From: an uncultured Eubacterium sp.
GTDB taxonomy: Bacteria; Bacillota; Clostridia; Lachnospirales; Lachnospiraceae
Direction of reading: 5' to 3'
DNA length: 40,063 bases
Assembly: GCA_910579075.1 (NCBI GenBank)
Contig: CAJTSV010000014.1
Span: 1 to 40,063 of the forward strand
Shown here in pieces: positions 22,411 to 28,923 of this stretch. The position numbers were made by a program, and so were the translations under genes. Numbering within the stretch: position 1 is the first letter of the stretch; every line of letters begins with the position of its first letter. The notes beneath the pieces are model-generated. The model ran no database searches, was not told the origin of the DNA, and saw only the letters and a list, made by a program, of their open reading frames with translations.

Positions 22411-23499
22411 TTAACGTTTGATATCGTAATTCATATTCATCAGGTTGCGGATGCTTTCCACATCGTCGGTAATGTTGGCATCGCCGCGGATGGTGTGCTT
22501 GATGGCGCTGCTGGCAACGGCAAAGTTCGCCATGTCCATTGGCTTGTAGCCGTGCATCATTGCATAAATCAGCCCGCTGGCAAATGCGTCCCCGCCGCCG
22601 ACACGGTCTAAAATATTAAATGTAAACAGCTTGCTTTCAAACGTATGGTCCTGATACCAGATGAAAGCTTTCAGGCTGTTTTCGCTGCCGCTGTGGGCAA
22701 ACCGCACATGTCTTGCAATGCATTTCAGGTTCGGGTATTTTGCAACAAATGCCTGGAAAATCTCGTCCTGCTGTTCGTAGCTTGGCTGCAGCGGCACGCC
22801 GTCTTTCACATCTCCCCTGCTGTGGTCGTTTTCGTCTTTCCACAGATGGTACGGCTCGATTCCGAGCAGCACGTCCACATATGGCAGGCATTCGGTACAG
22901 AAATCCCTTGCTTCTTCCCATGTCCACAGCTTGCTGCGGAAATTGCCGTCGAAACTGACGGTAATGCCTTTTTCTTTTGCAGCCTTTAAGCAGTCAATCG
23001 TCAGCTTTTTGCAGTTTGGCGCAAGGGCTGGCGTGATGCCGCTTAGATGGAGCCAGGTAAAGCCGTCTAACAGCTGATGCAGGTCCACGCCGCTGAAATC
23101 AAATTCGGTAATGGCGCTGTTTTTGCGGTCATAAATGACTTTGCTGGCGCGGATGCCGTAGCCGGTTTCCAGATAGTAGCTGCCAAGGCGGTGCGTCGGG
23201 GTCTGTTCCGGCGTGCTTAAAATGACCGGCGTGCAGTGGACATCGTTGCTGCGCAGCATGCGGATAGCGCTTTTGCCCAGGCTGTTGTTTGGCACGACAC
23301 TGAAAAACGTGCTGTCAACGCCGAGATTTGCCAGTGCCAGCGCGATATTTGCCTCGCTGCCCCCGTAGCTGGCCTCAAAGCTTGTCGTCATGCGGATTTT
23401 CTCGTAATTCGGAGGTGTCAGGCGGAGCATGATTTCTCCGATGGTAATAAATTTATTGCCGGTGTCGGTGTTACAGAGTAATGGGTTTGTGTGCTGCAT
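22411..23499 (-). CDS. PfkB-family sugar kinase, probable 2-dehydro-3-deoxygluconate kinase
   Basis: A 362-residue ribokinase-fold kinase that most likely phosphorylates KDG to KDPG. It has the substrate-side motif GGSEANIALALANLGVDS, and the ATP/anion-hole motif ILDRVGGGDAFASGLIYAMM with catalytic Asp in GGDAF. The N-terminus (FITIGEIMLRLTPP) is typical of KdgK. ATG follows AGGAGG seven bases upstream. It is convergent with the MATE gene. A second, distant paralogue lies at 26882-27979 with KDPG aldolase, so the two may differ in substrate; the exact sugar is inferred. Confidence 0.85.
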   Translation of the reverse strand: MQHTNPLLCNTDTGNKFITIGEIMLRLTPPNYEKIRMTTSFEASYGGSEANIALALANLGVDSTFFSVVPNNSLGKSAIRMLRSNDVHCTPVILSTPEQTPTHRLGSYYLETGYGIRASKVIYDRKNSAITEFDFSGVDLHQLLDGFTWLHLSGITPALAPNCKKLTIDCLKAAKEKGITVSFDGNFRSKLWTWEEARDFCTECLPYVDVLLGIEPYHLWKDENDHSRGDVKDGVPLQPSYEQQDEIFQAFVAKYPNLKCIARHVRFAHSGSENSLKAFIWYQDHTFESKLFTFNILDRVGGGDAFASGLIYAMMHGYKPMDMANFAVASSAIKHTIRGDANITDDVESIRNLMNMNYDIKR

Positions 23500-23624
23500 G
23501 TAAAAACCTCCTTATATGCAGATATGTTCATGATGTAAATATGTCCATGGATATGCTTTCGTGCTGTTTTCATTTTATGCTATCCGGGGAGAAATTTCAA
23601 CGTTTTTGTATCGAAAAAATGTGC

Positions 23625-23663
23625 TTGCAAAGATGAAATTTATGTGATATCATAATGATATCA
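23625..23663 (+). promoter_or_regulatory. SPFH-operon promoter with operator on the -10 box
   Basis: TTGCAA (23625-23630), 17-bp spacer, TATCAT (23648-23653). The perfect palindrome TGATATCAT-A-ATGATATCA (23645-23663) covers the -10 box and start point, the position of a repressor operator. The downstream ribbon-helix-helix protein is the obvious candidate to bind it. Confidence 0.8.
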
Positions 23664-23685
23664 AAAAGAAAGAGGAGTGATATAC

Positions 23686-24678
23686 ATGAAAGAAAAAAAT
23701 CTCAGTATACGGAAAAACGGAATGGCAGTGCTGCTGTTAAGCATTCTGCTTTACGTGGCAGCAGTTGCAGGAACGGTTCTGGGTGCTTCGGACGGACAGC
23801 CGCTGCTGCTTGGCATCAGCATTTTTGTACTCAGCACCGCGTGGATAATCTGGCCTGGACTGAAAGTGTTAAGGCCGCAGGAAGCACTTGTGCTGACACT
23901 GTTTGGAAAATATGTCGGAACACTGCGTGAGCCGGGCTTTTATTTTGTGAATCCGTTCTGTTCTGCCGTAAATCCGGCGGCGAAAACAAAATTAAGGCAG
24001 AGCGGGGATGTCAGCAGCAAGTCCGCGATTCAGGCAGCATCACCGGTTTCTGTGGAAGACTTATCAAAAAAGATTTCCCTCAAGGTCATGACGCTGGATA
24101 ATAACCGCCAGAAAATCAATGACTGCCTTGGCAATCCGGTTGAAATCGGCATTGCGGTGACATGGAAAATCCGTGACACGGCAAAAGCGGTATTTAACGT
24201 GGACAATTACAAAGAATTCCTGTCCCTGCAGTGTGACAGCGCGCTGCGCAATATTGTAAGGCTTTATCCATATGATATTTCGCCAAATGTAGACACTACG
24301 GGCGATGGCGTGGCGGACGAAGGAAGCCTGCGCGGTTCGAGCGAAACGGTGGCAGCCAGAATCCGTGCGGAAATACAGGAACGCGTGGAAGAAGCCGGGA
24401 TAGAGGTTTTGGAAGCACGCATCACGCATCTGGCGTATGCGCCTGAAATTGCAGCAGTCATGCTCCAGCGCCAGCAGGCATCGGCCATTATCGATGCCAG
24501 GAAGATGATTGTAGATGGCGCGGTCGGCATGGTGGAAATGGCACTCGAGCATTTAAACGAAAGCCAGCTTGTGACACTGGATGAGGAACGCAAGGCTGCA
24601 ATGGTTTCGAATCTGCTGGTTGTCCTGTGCGGAAACCATGACGCACAGCCGGTCATTAATTCGGGAAGCCTGTATTGA
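23686..24678 (+). CDS. SPFH/Band-7 domain membrane protein
   Basis: A 330-residue flotillin-like protein. Two helices occupy about residues 10-32 and 38-58. The SPFH domain runs about 62-270 (EALVLTLFGKYVGTLREPGF, then SLKVMTLDNNRQKINDCLGN, and GIAVTWKIRDTAKAVFNVDN). A short helical end contains LQRQQASAIIDARKMIVDGA. SPFH proteins form membrane rings or microdomains, often to regulate proteases or envelope complexes. ATG 23686 follows GAGGAG eight bases upstream. The next gene starts 7 bp after its stop, so the two form an operon. Confidence 0.9.
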   Translation: MKEKNLSIRKNGMAVLLLSILLYVAAVAGTVLGASDGQPLLLGISIFVLSTAWIIWPGLKVLRPQEALVLTLFGKYVGTLREPGFYFVNPFCSAVNPAAKTKLRQSGDVSSKSAIQAASPVSVEDLSKKISLKVMTLDNNRQKINDCLGNPVEIGIAVTWKIRDTAKAVFNVDNYKEFLSLQCDSALRNIVRLYPYDISPNVDTTGDGVADEGSLRGSSETVAARIRAEIQERVEEAGIEVLEARITHLAYAPEIAAVMLQRQQASAIIDARKMIVDGAVGMVEMALEHLNESQLVTLDEERKAAMVSNLLVVLCGNHDAQPVINSGSLY

Positions 24679-24685
24679 GGCGGCT

Positions 24686-24889
24686 ATGGCGGATAATACA
24701 AAAAAACAGGTGCCTCTGCGGCTGTCCAAACAGCTGTATGATGCAATTGCAGCCTGGGCAGAGGATGATTTCCGGTCTGTAAACGGGCAGATTGAGTATC
24801 TTCTGACCGAATGCGTCAGGCAGAGGAAGAAGAATGGGAGGTATTTGCCGGATAAGTTTGATGTGGCACCGGAACTGGATTTGGAGTGA
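24686..24889 (+). CDS. Ribbon-helix-helix (Arc-type) DNA-binding protein
   Basis: A 67-residue protein. Its N-terminal part KKQVPLRLSKQLYDAIAAWA gives the beta-strand and helix A of an Arc/MetJ-type RHH domain, and DFRSVNGQIEYLLTECVRQR gives helix B with the usual S-x-N-x-x-I-E pattern. It probably binds DNA as a dimer of dimers at palindromes, and the 19-bp operator before the SPFH gene is the natural target (inference). GAGG lies five bases before ATG 24686. It is cotranscribed with the SPFH gene and followed immediately by tandem repeats. Confidence 0.85.
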   Translation: MADNTKKQVPLRLSKQLYDAIAAWAEDDFRSVNGQIEYLLTECVRQRKKNGRYLPDKFDVAPELDLE

Positions 24890-24976
24890 GGATGGCCGCC
24901 CGGGAGTGGACTGGCGGCGGAAGGGGGATGGCTGCCCGGGAGTGGAATGGCGGCGGAAGGGGGATGGCCGCCCGGA
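24890..24976 (+). repeat. 36-bp GC-rich tandem repeat, 2.4 copies
   Basis: Units 24890-24925 and 24926-24961 differ at two positions. A third partial copy (GGATGGCCGCCCGGA) runs to 24976. The first unit starts one base after the preceding stop codon, and the array abuts the inverted-repeat element. The GC content is far above that of the neighbours. Confidence 0.9.
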
Positions 24977-24977
24977 C

Positions 24978-25201
24978 GCTGCCGGAAGATGCCTGCACTG
25001 CCCCGTATGTTCCGGTTACAGAATATAAGAAGCCCTAAACATTCTGCGCCGCTGCTTTTGCAGCCGGACGGGCAGGCGGTTTGTTCGCCTTCGGCTAAAA
25101 CCCGCCTTTGCGCTTCGCGCCCTGTCTGTGTGCAGAATGTTAAGGGCTTCTAATATTCTTTCACAGTCACTTACGGGGCAGTGCAGGCATCTTCCGGCAG
25201 C
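24978..25201. repeat. 224-bp inverted-repeat element with 70-bp arms
   Basis: The left arm 24978-25047 and right arm 25132-25201 are inverted copies, identical except for a 12-base divergent patch and two single differences. The outer 30 bp (from GCTGCCGGAAGATGCC) and the inner 25 bp match almost perfectly. The 84-bp centre folds too: AGGCGG/CCGCCT, GGGC/GCCC and the mini-hairpin GCG-CTT-CGC. It looks like a non-autonomous palindromic (MITE/REP-like) element or a structured RNA. No transposase is encoded. Its right arm supplies the last codons of the adjoining minus-strand frame. Confidence 0.8.
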
Positions 25202-25682
25202 TGTGCGGTGGCAGATTTTTCTTAACTGTATCTTGTATATATTTTGCTTCATGCGGCAGCCCCTCTTGATTACCTGTCTGGTTTTGCCAAGATACTTCAT
25301 ATTGTGGTAAATTCTGCAGCAGAGAAAACGTGTTGTCTAAGTTTTGCCTGTGCCAGTTTATCGACTTCCAGCTCTCAGTAGCTGCGGGAAATACTCCAAC
25401 ATTCAGAAAACTATTTCCGGCTGCAGCTGTTCCAGCGGAACGAAATTCACTCCATTCTTTGTTCTGCACCGAGAGGCGTATGGTGTCCGTATCTGTTGTA
25501 AGGGTGACTTCATAATTTAATTTGCCGGCCTCGGTAATTTTTACAGGCTGGAGTGTATCATAAGGGATTCTCAATGCAATTTCCTTCTTCGGAAAAAAAC
25601 CTGCAAACAAGATAACCTGGATGGGAAGAAAGACAATTTCTTCTTTAATTCTGCTGTCAAATAAGCGATTCAGCCATTTCAT
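25167..25682 (-). CDS. Hypothetical protein whose 3' end runs into the repeat element
   Basis: A 171-residue frame starting MKWLNRLFDSRIKEEIVFLP, with AGGAGG only three bases before the ATG. There is one hydrophobic stretch (FLPIQVILFAGFF near 19-31), then a mixed strand-like region (KLNYEVTLTTDTDTIRLSVQ). The last dozen residues (CRKMPALPRK) come from the inverted-repeat arm at 25167-25201, so the natural C-terminus has probably been lost or replaced. I do not recognise the family. Its start overlaps the tail of the decayed XRE regulator upstream. Confidence 0.5.
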   Translation of the reverse strand: MKWLNRLFDSRIKEEIVFLPIQVILFAGFFPKKEIALRIPYDTLQPVKITEAGKLNYEVTLTTDTDTIRLSVQNKEWSEFRSAGTAAAGNSFLNVGVFPAATESWKSINWHRQNLDNTFSLLQNLPQYEVSWQNQTGNQEGLPHEAKYIQDTVKKNLPPHSCRKMPALPRK

Positions 25683-25753
25683 GTTCCTCCTTAGAGTCAA
25701 ATAAATCTTCAATCGTAACTTCAAATACTTTTGCAATACTTCTGCTTCGCCAT
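25657..25753 (-). pseudogene. Internally deleted XRE-family regulator
   Basis: On the minus strand an AAGGAGG site and ATG at 25753 are followed at once, in another frame, by SIAKVFEVTIEDLFDSKEEH and a TGA at 25657-25659. That segment is the standard C-terminal end of a Cro/CI (XRE) DNA-binding domain. The start signals and the last 30 codons remain while the middle, with the helix-turn-helix, is missing. The deletion also fuses frames, giving the longer reading frame seen upstream of the hypothetical protein. Confidence 0.65.
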
Positions 25754-25966
25754 TCAATCCTCCTTCCGCTAAAATCACCGGCTTATGATAGCATGTTTTA
25801 TTTATTTTGTTTAAGAAAAATATTGTGTATTGTGGAATTGAAAGAGAAGGGCTGCGGTTTCGTTATAAGGGAAAAACAGGAATAGGCCCGTCAGGGTTTT
25901 ATTGGCGGCCTGCATTTGGTTATACGCTTTTTATTATTTTACCAGTTATAATGATATAATAGAGTA

Positions 25967-25995
25967 TTACAATTTTTCGCCGTGTCTGGTATACT
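25967..25995 (+). promoter_or_regulatory. Promoter of the Uma2 gene
   Basis: TTACAA (25967-25972), 17-bp spacer, TATACT (25990-25995), 35 bp before the start codon. Between the XRE remnant and this promoter (25754-25966) no gene is visible; the DNA is AT-rich with GATATAATAGAG-like repeats. Confidence 0.7.
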
Positions 25996-26030
25996 ATACT
26001 TATTAAGATGAAAGCGGGGTATGGAAATAT

Positions 26031-26552
26031 ATGGACTTAAATTTGCAAATAACAGATATGGCGGGGGCCAGGCCGGAACATTCAACAATTATTGTGAATT
26101 TTGTTGCTGCTGTGAGAAAACAATTAATGAATAGTACATGTTATGTATTCTCCGATAATATCCAATATAGATTTAAAACGGATGAGGGGGAAGATAAAAT
26201 AGTTATACCAGATGCTTCTATAAATTGCCGGATAAAGTCCAGACGTGGCAGCACGTTTCTTGATGCGCCCAGGTTTGTCATGGAAGTATTGTCAGATTCT
26301 ACGGAAAAGTACGATCGTGGAGAAAAGAAAGAATTGTACAGACAACAGGAAATTGATGAATATTGGATTGTAGACTGGCACAAAAAGCAAGTAGAAATAT
26401 ACAATCTGGATTATGATGAAAATGGACAGCCGCAGTATTATTTATGGGAAACGATTACAGAAAATAACAAAGATGAATTAAAAATTGTTCATTTTCAGAA
26501 TCTGAAAATTACTTTTGATGAACTGTTTGCTGAAGTAGATATGGAATATTAA
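26031..26552 (+). CDS. Uma2-family (DUF820) putative nuclease-fold protein
   Basis: A 173-residue protein of the PD-(D/E)XK nuclease-like superfamily. IVIPDASINC supplies the Pro-Asp of motif II, FVMEVLSDSTEKYDRGEKK the E-x-L/K strand and the K-r-x-x-Y region, and YRQQEIDEYWIVDWHKKQVE the conserved YxxxGI.EYWIVD block. The start MDLNLQITDMAGARPEHSTI lacks about 30 residues (the YELIDG part) found in most members, so it is a short form or N-terminally trimmed. Codon use is more AT-rich than the neighbours, hinting at acquisition. The role is unknown for most of the family; they are abundant in cyanobacteria and scattered in Firmicutes. Confidence 0.85.
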   Translation: MDLNLQITDMAGARPEHSTIIVNFVAAVRKQLMNSTCYVFSDNIQYRFKTDEGEDKIVIPDASINCRIKSRRGSTFLDAPRFVMEVLSDSTEKYDRGEKKELYRQQEIDEYWIVDWHKKQVEIYNLDYDENGQPQYYLWETITENNKDELKIVHFQNLKITFDELFAEVDMEY

Positions 26553-26704
26553 AGCATATTCGGAAAGTTTTCGAATCAGTATTTTGAAGCGGCAGTATGG
26601 AAAACCAGTGAAAACCAGCTGAACAGTCCCATTCATTTTGCATGCGGGAATCCGCAATCCTGTTCTTCTCCCTGTTTTATCCAGACAATTCTGTAAAAAA
26701 TAAA

Positions 26705-26728
26705 TTTTTTGGAAAATTTTCCAAAAAA
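26705..26728. promoter_or_regulatory. 24-bp perfect palindrome upstream of the KDG kinase promoter
   Basis: TTTTTTGGAAAA joined to TTTTCCAAAAAA is perfectly self-complementary and ends three bases before the -35 box. It could be an operator for the kinase/aldolase operon or a bidirectional terminator of the Uma2 gene; no loop is left for a good terminator, so an operator is preferred. Confidence 0.55.
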
Positions 26729-26731
26729 GGA

Positions 26732-26760
26732 TTGAGATTCTGGCCAAGGCATTTTATAAT
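26732..26760 (+). promoter_or_regulatory. Promoter of the KDG kinase-KDPG aldolase operon
   Basis: TTGAGA (26732-26737), 17-bp spacer, TATAAT (26755-26760), about 120 bp before the kinase start. It lies in the 329-bp stretch 26553-26881, which has no gene. Confidence 0.85.
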
Positions 26761-26765
26761 AGAAA

Positions 26766-26840
26766 CAGGCAGTCTGGGGAATCCTATAGCTGCGGAAAAT
26801 GAAAACGGGCAGTCTTGGAAATCCTGCTGCTGCAGAAAAA
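26766..26840 (+). repeat. Duplicated motif in the kinase leader
   Basis: Two imperfect copies of about 35 bp, GGCAGTCTGGGGAATCCTAT.. and GGCAGTCTTGGAAATCCTGC.., each ending in GCTGC-GAAAA, lie in direct orientation in the untranslated leader. Possibly a duplicated regulatory RNA or binding motif. Confidence 0.5.
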
Positions 26841-26881
26841 ACAGCGGATAAGGAGAGTCCGCAGAACAGGAGGGAATTTAC

Positions 26882-27979
26882 GTGAATTTGAATTTGAAAC
26901 CGCAGAGTGAATGCAGGTTTGATGCAGCATCACTGGGGGAGGTTATGTTACGGCTGGATCCGGGAGAGGGGCGAATCCGGACAGCCAGGTCTTTCCGTGC
27001 GTGGGAAGGCGGCGGGGAATACAATGTTATCCGTGGCCTGAAAAAATGTTTTAAGCTGAATACAGCAGTCATCACTGCTTTTGCAGACAATGAAGTAGGC
27101 ATGCTGATGGAAGATTTCATTAACCAGGGCGGAGTAGATACTTCCCTGATTAAGTGGATGAAGACAGACGGTATCGGACGCATCTGCCGCAACGGCATTA
27201 ACTTTACAGAACGCGGATTTGGCATCCGCGGGGCAGTTGGCTGTTCTGACCGTGCAAATACAGCTATCGCAAAAGCGACACCGCAGGATTTTGATTTCGA
27301 GCATATTTTTGGCGAGCTCGGGGTACGCTGGCTTCATACAGGCGGGATTTACGCTGCTTTGTCCGAGCAGTCCTGTGAAACCGTGCTGGCAGCAATCAAG
27401 ACAGCGAAGAAATACGGCACGATTGTGTCCTATGACCTGAATTACCGTCCGTCTATGTGGAGTGCCATCGGCGGGCAGAAGAAGGCACAGGAAGTCAATA
27501 AGGAAATTGCGCAGTATGTAGATGTCATGATAGGCAATGAAGAAGATTTTACCGCATGTCTTGGATTTGAAATTGAAGGCAATGATGAAAACCTGAAAAC
27601 ACTGAATTTAGATGGCTATAAAAAGATGATTAACGAAGCCGCAAAAACATACCCGAACTTTAAGGCGGTTGCAACAACGCTGCGCCAGGTAAAGACAGCT
27701 ACAGTCAATGACTGGAGTGCAATCTGCTGGGCAGACGGTGAGATTTATAAGGCGAAGGATTATAACGGCCTTGAAATTATGGACCGTGTCGGCGGCGGCG
27801 ATTCGTTTGCTTCCGGGCTTATTTACGGGCTGATGACAGCCGAAGACGCAGAGCTGGCCGTTAATTACGGTGCTGCACACGGTGCACTGGCCATGACAAC
27901 GCCTGGTGATACGACAATGGCAAGCAAAAAGGAAGTAGAAGCCATTATGGGCGGAGCAGGCGCCAGGGTACAGAGATAA
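26882..27979 (+). CDS. kdgK: PfkB-family 2-dehydro-3-deoxygluconate kinase
   Basis: A 365-residue kinase converting KDG to KDPG with ATP. It has SLGEVMLRLDPGEGRI at the N-terminus, substrate loop AWEGGGEYNVIRGL, core YDLNYRPSMWSAIGG, and ATP/anion-hole motif MDRVGGGDSFASGLIYGLM with the catalytic Asp. The start is GTG 26882 with AGGAGGG seven bases upstream. KDPG aldolase begins 46 bp after its stop, so the pair makes the lower Entner-Doudoroff route used for uronates and pectin breakdown products. It is only distantly similar to the minus-strand kinase at 22.4 kb (for example GGGEYNV against GGSEANI). Confidence 0.9.
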   Translation: MNLNLKPQSECRFDAASLGEVMLRLDPGEGRIRTARSFRAWEGGGEYNVIRGLKKCFKLNTAVITAFADNEVGMLMEDFINQGGVDTSLIKWMKTDGIGRICRNGINFTERGFGIRGAVGCSDRANTAIAKATPQDFDFEHIFGELGVRWLHTGGIYAALSEQSCETVLAAIKTAKKYGTIVSYDLNYRPSMWSAIGGQKKAQEVNKEIAQYVDVMIGNEEDFTACLGFEIEGNDENLKTLNLDGYKKMINEAAKTYPNFKAVATTLRQVKTATVNDWSAICWADGEIYKAKDYNGLEIMDRVGGGDSFASGLIYGLMTAEDAELAVNYGAAHGALAMTTPGDTTMASKKEVEAIMGGAGARVQR

Positions 27980-28025
27980 ATTTCTGGAATATTCATAAAG
28001 CATAGAAACAGGAGGTTATTTTAAC

Positions 28026-28655
28026 ATGAGTGTAATGGACAGCATGAAGCAGTCAGTTGTTGTTCCGGTAGTTGTAATCGAAGATGCAAAGGACGCAGTT
28101 CCGACTGCAAAAGCACTGCTGGCAGGCGGCATTAATGTCATGGAAATCACGCTGCGTACAGCAGCAGCGCTTGACAGCATCCGCAATGTGGCAAAGGAAT
28201 GCCCGGATATGGTAGTCGGCGTCGGTACGGTGCTGAATATCGACCAGGCAAAGGAAGCTGTGCAGGCAGGGGCAAAATTTATCGTTTCGCCTGGCTTTGA
28301 TGAAGAAACGGTAAAATGGTGCCTGGAAAATGATATCAATGTAACACCTGGCTGTGTAACGCCGACAGAAATTATGGCAGCACGCAAGCTTGGGCTGAGG
28401 GTAGTGAAATTCTTCCCGGCAAATATTTATGGCGGCTTAAAGGCGATTACGAATCTTGCAGCTCCATTTACAGATATCCAGTTTATCCCGACAGGCGGGG
28501 TAAATACAGAAAATATCGCGGAATTTGTGGCTTCGCCGGCAATTTTTGCAGTAGGCGGCAGCTGGGTATGCAAAAAGAGCGATATTACAGAAGGCAATTT
28601 TGATAAAATTACACAGCTGTGCCAGGAAGCACGTAAAAATGCAGGGGCACAGTAA
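28026..28655 (+). CDS. eda: KDPG/KHG aldolase
   Basis: A 209-residue class I aldolase that splits KDPG into pyruvate and glyceraldehyde-3-phosphate (it may also cleave 4-hydroxy-2-oxoglutarate). The catalytic Glu is in NVMEITLRTAAAL, VGVGTVLN and KFIVSPGFDEE line the pocket, and the Schiff-base Lys is in LRVVKFFPANIYGG. The phosphate site is IPTGGVN. GGAGG precedes the ATG. Second gene of the kinase-aldolase operon, ending at a terminator. Confidence 0.95.
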   Translation: MSVMDSMKQSVVVPVVVIEDAKDAVPTAKALLAGGINVMEITLRTAAALDSIRNVAKECPDMVVGVGTVLNIDQAKEAVQAGAKFIVSPGFDEETVKWCLENDINVTPGCVTPTEIMAARKLGLRVVKFFPANIYGGLKAITNLAAPFTDIQFIPTGGVNTENIAEFVASPAIFAVGGSWVCKKSDITEGNFDKITQLCQEARKNAGAQ

Positions 28656-28704
28656 CGTCTGCATATAAACAATGCTTTACAGCTGTTGGCAGCAGTTTGT
28701 AGAG

Positions 28705-28748
28705 GGGGCATTCGGTCTGGTTTCAGGCCGGGTGCCTTTTATTTATTT
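28705..28748 (+). terminator. Terminator of the kinase-aldolase operon
   Basis: GGCATTCGGTCT pairs with AGGCCGGGTGCC (GU pairs included) across GGTTTC, followed by TTTTATTTATTTT. Confidence 0.8.
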
Positions 28749-28823
28749 TAAAGAATATTAATTGTGTATTGGCAAAAGCTGGCGGGAAATAAAATAAAGA
28801 AAGCAGGGCTGCTGCAGGATAAG

Positions 28824-28875
28824 AAATCCCTGCGCCTGGCAGCGTCTTGGCTGTAGTCCGCTGCCAGAGGGATTT
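28824..28875 (-). terminator. Hairpin downstream of uxaC
   Basis: AAATCCCT-GCGC-CTGGCAGCG pairs with CGCTGCCAG-AGGGATTT across a 14-base loop with one 4-base bulge. It is placed 48 bp after the uxaC stop codon on the minus strand. The U-run is weak (TTTCTTATCC). Confidence 0.6.
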
Positions 28876-28923
28876 AAAATATTTAGGAGTTTTATAGAAA
28901 ACGCGTCAAAAAATGTACGGCCA

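Noticed and set aside
24890..24976. CRISPR-like array
   Set aside because: The 36-bp units are contiguous with no spacers and no cas genes are near; it is a plain tandem repeat.
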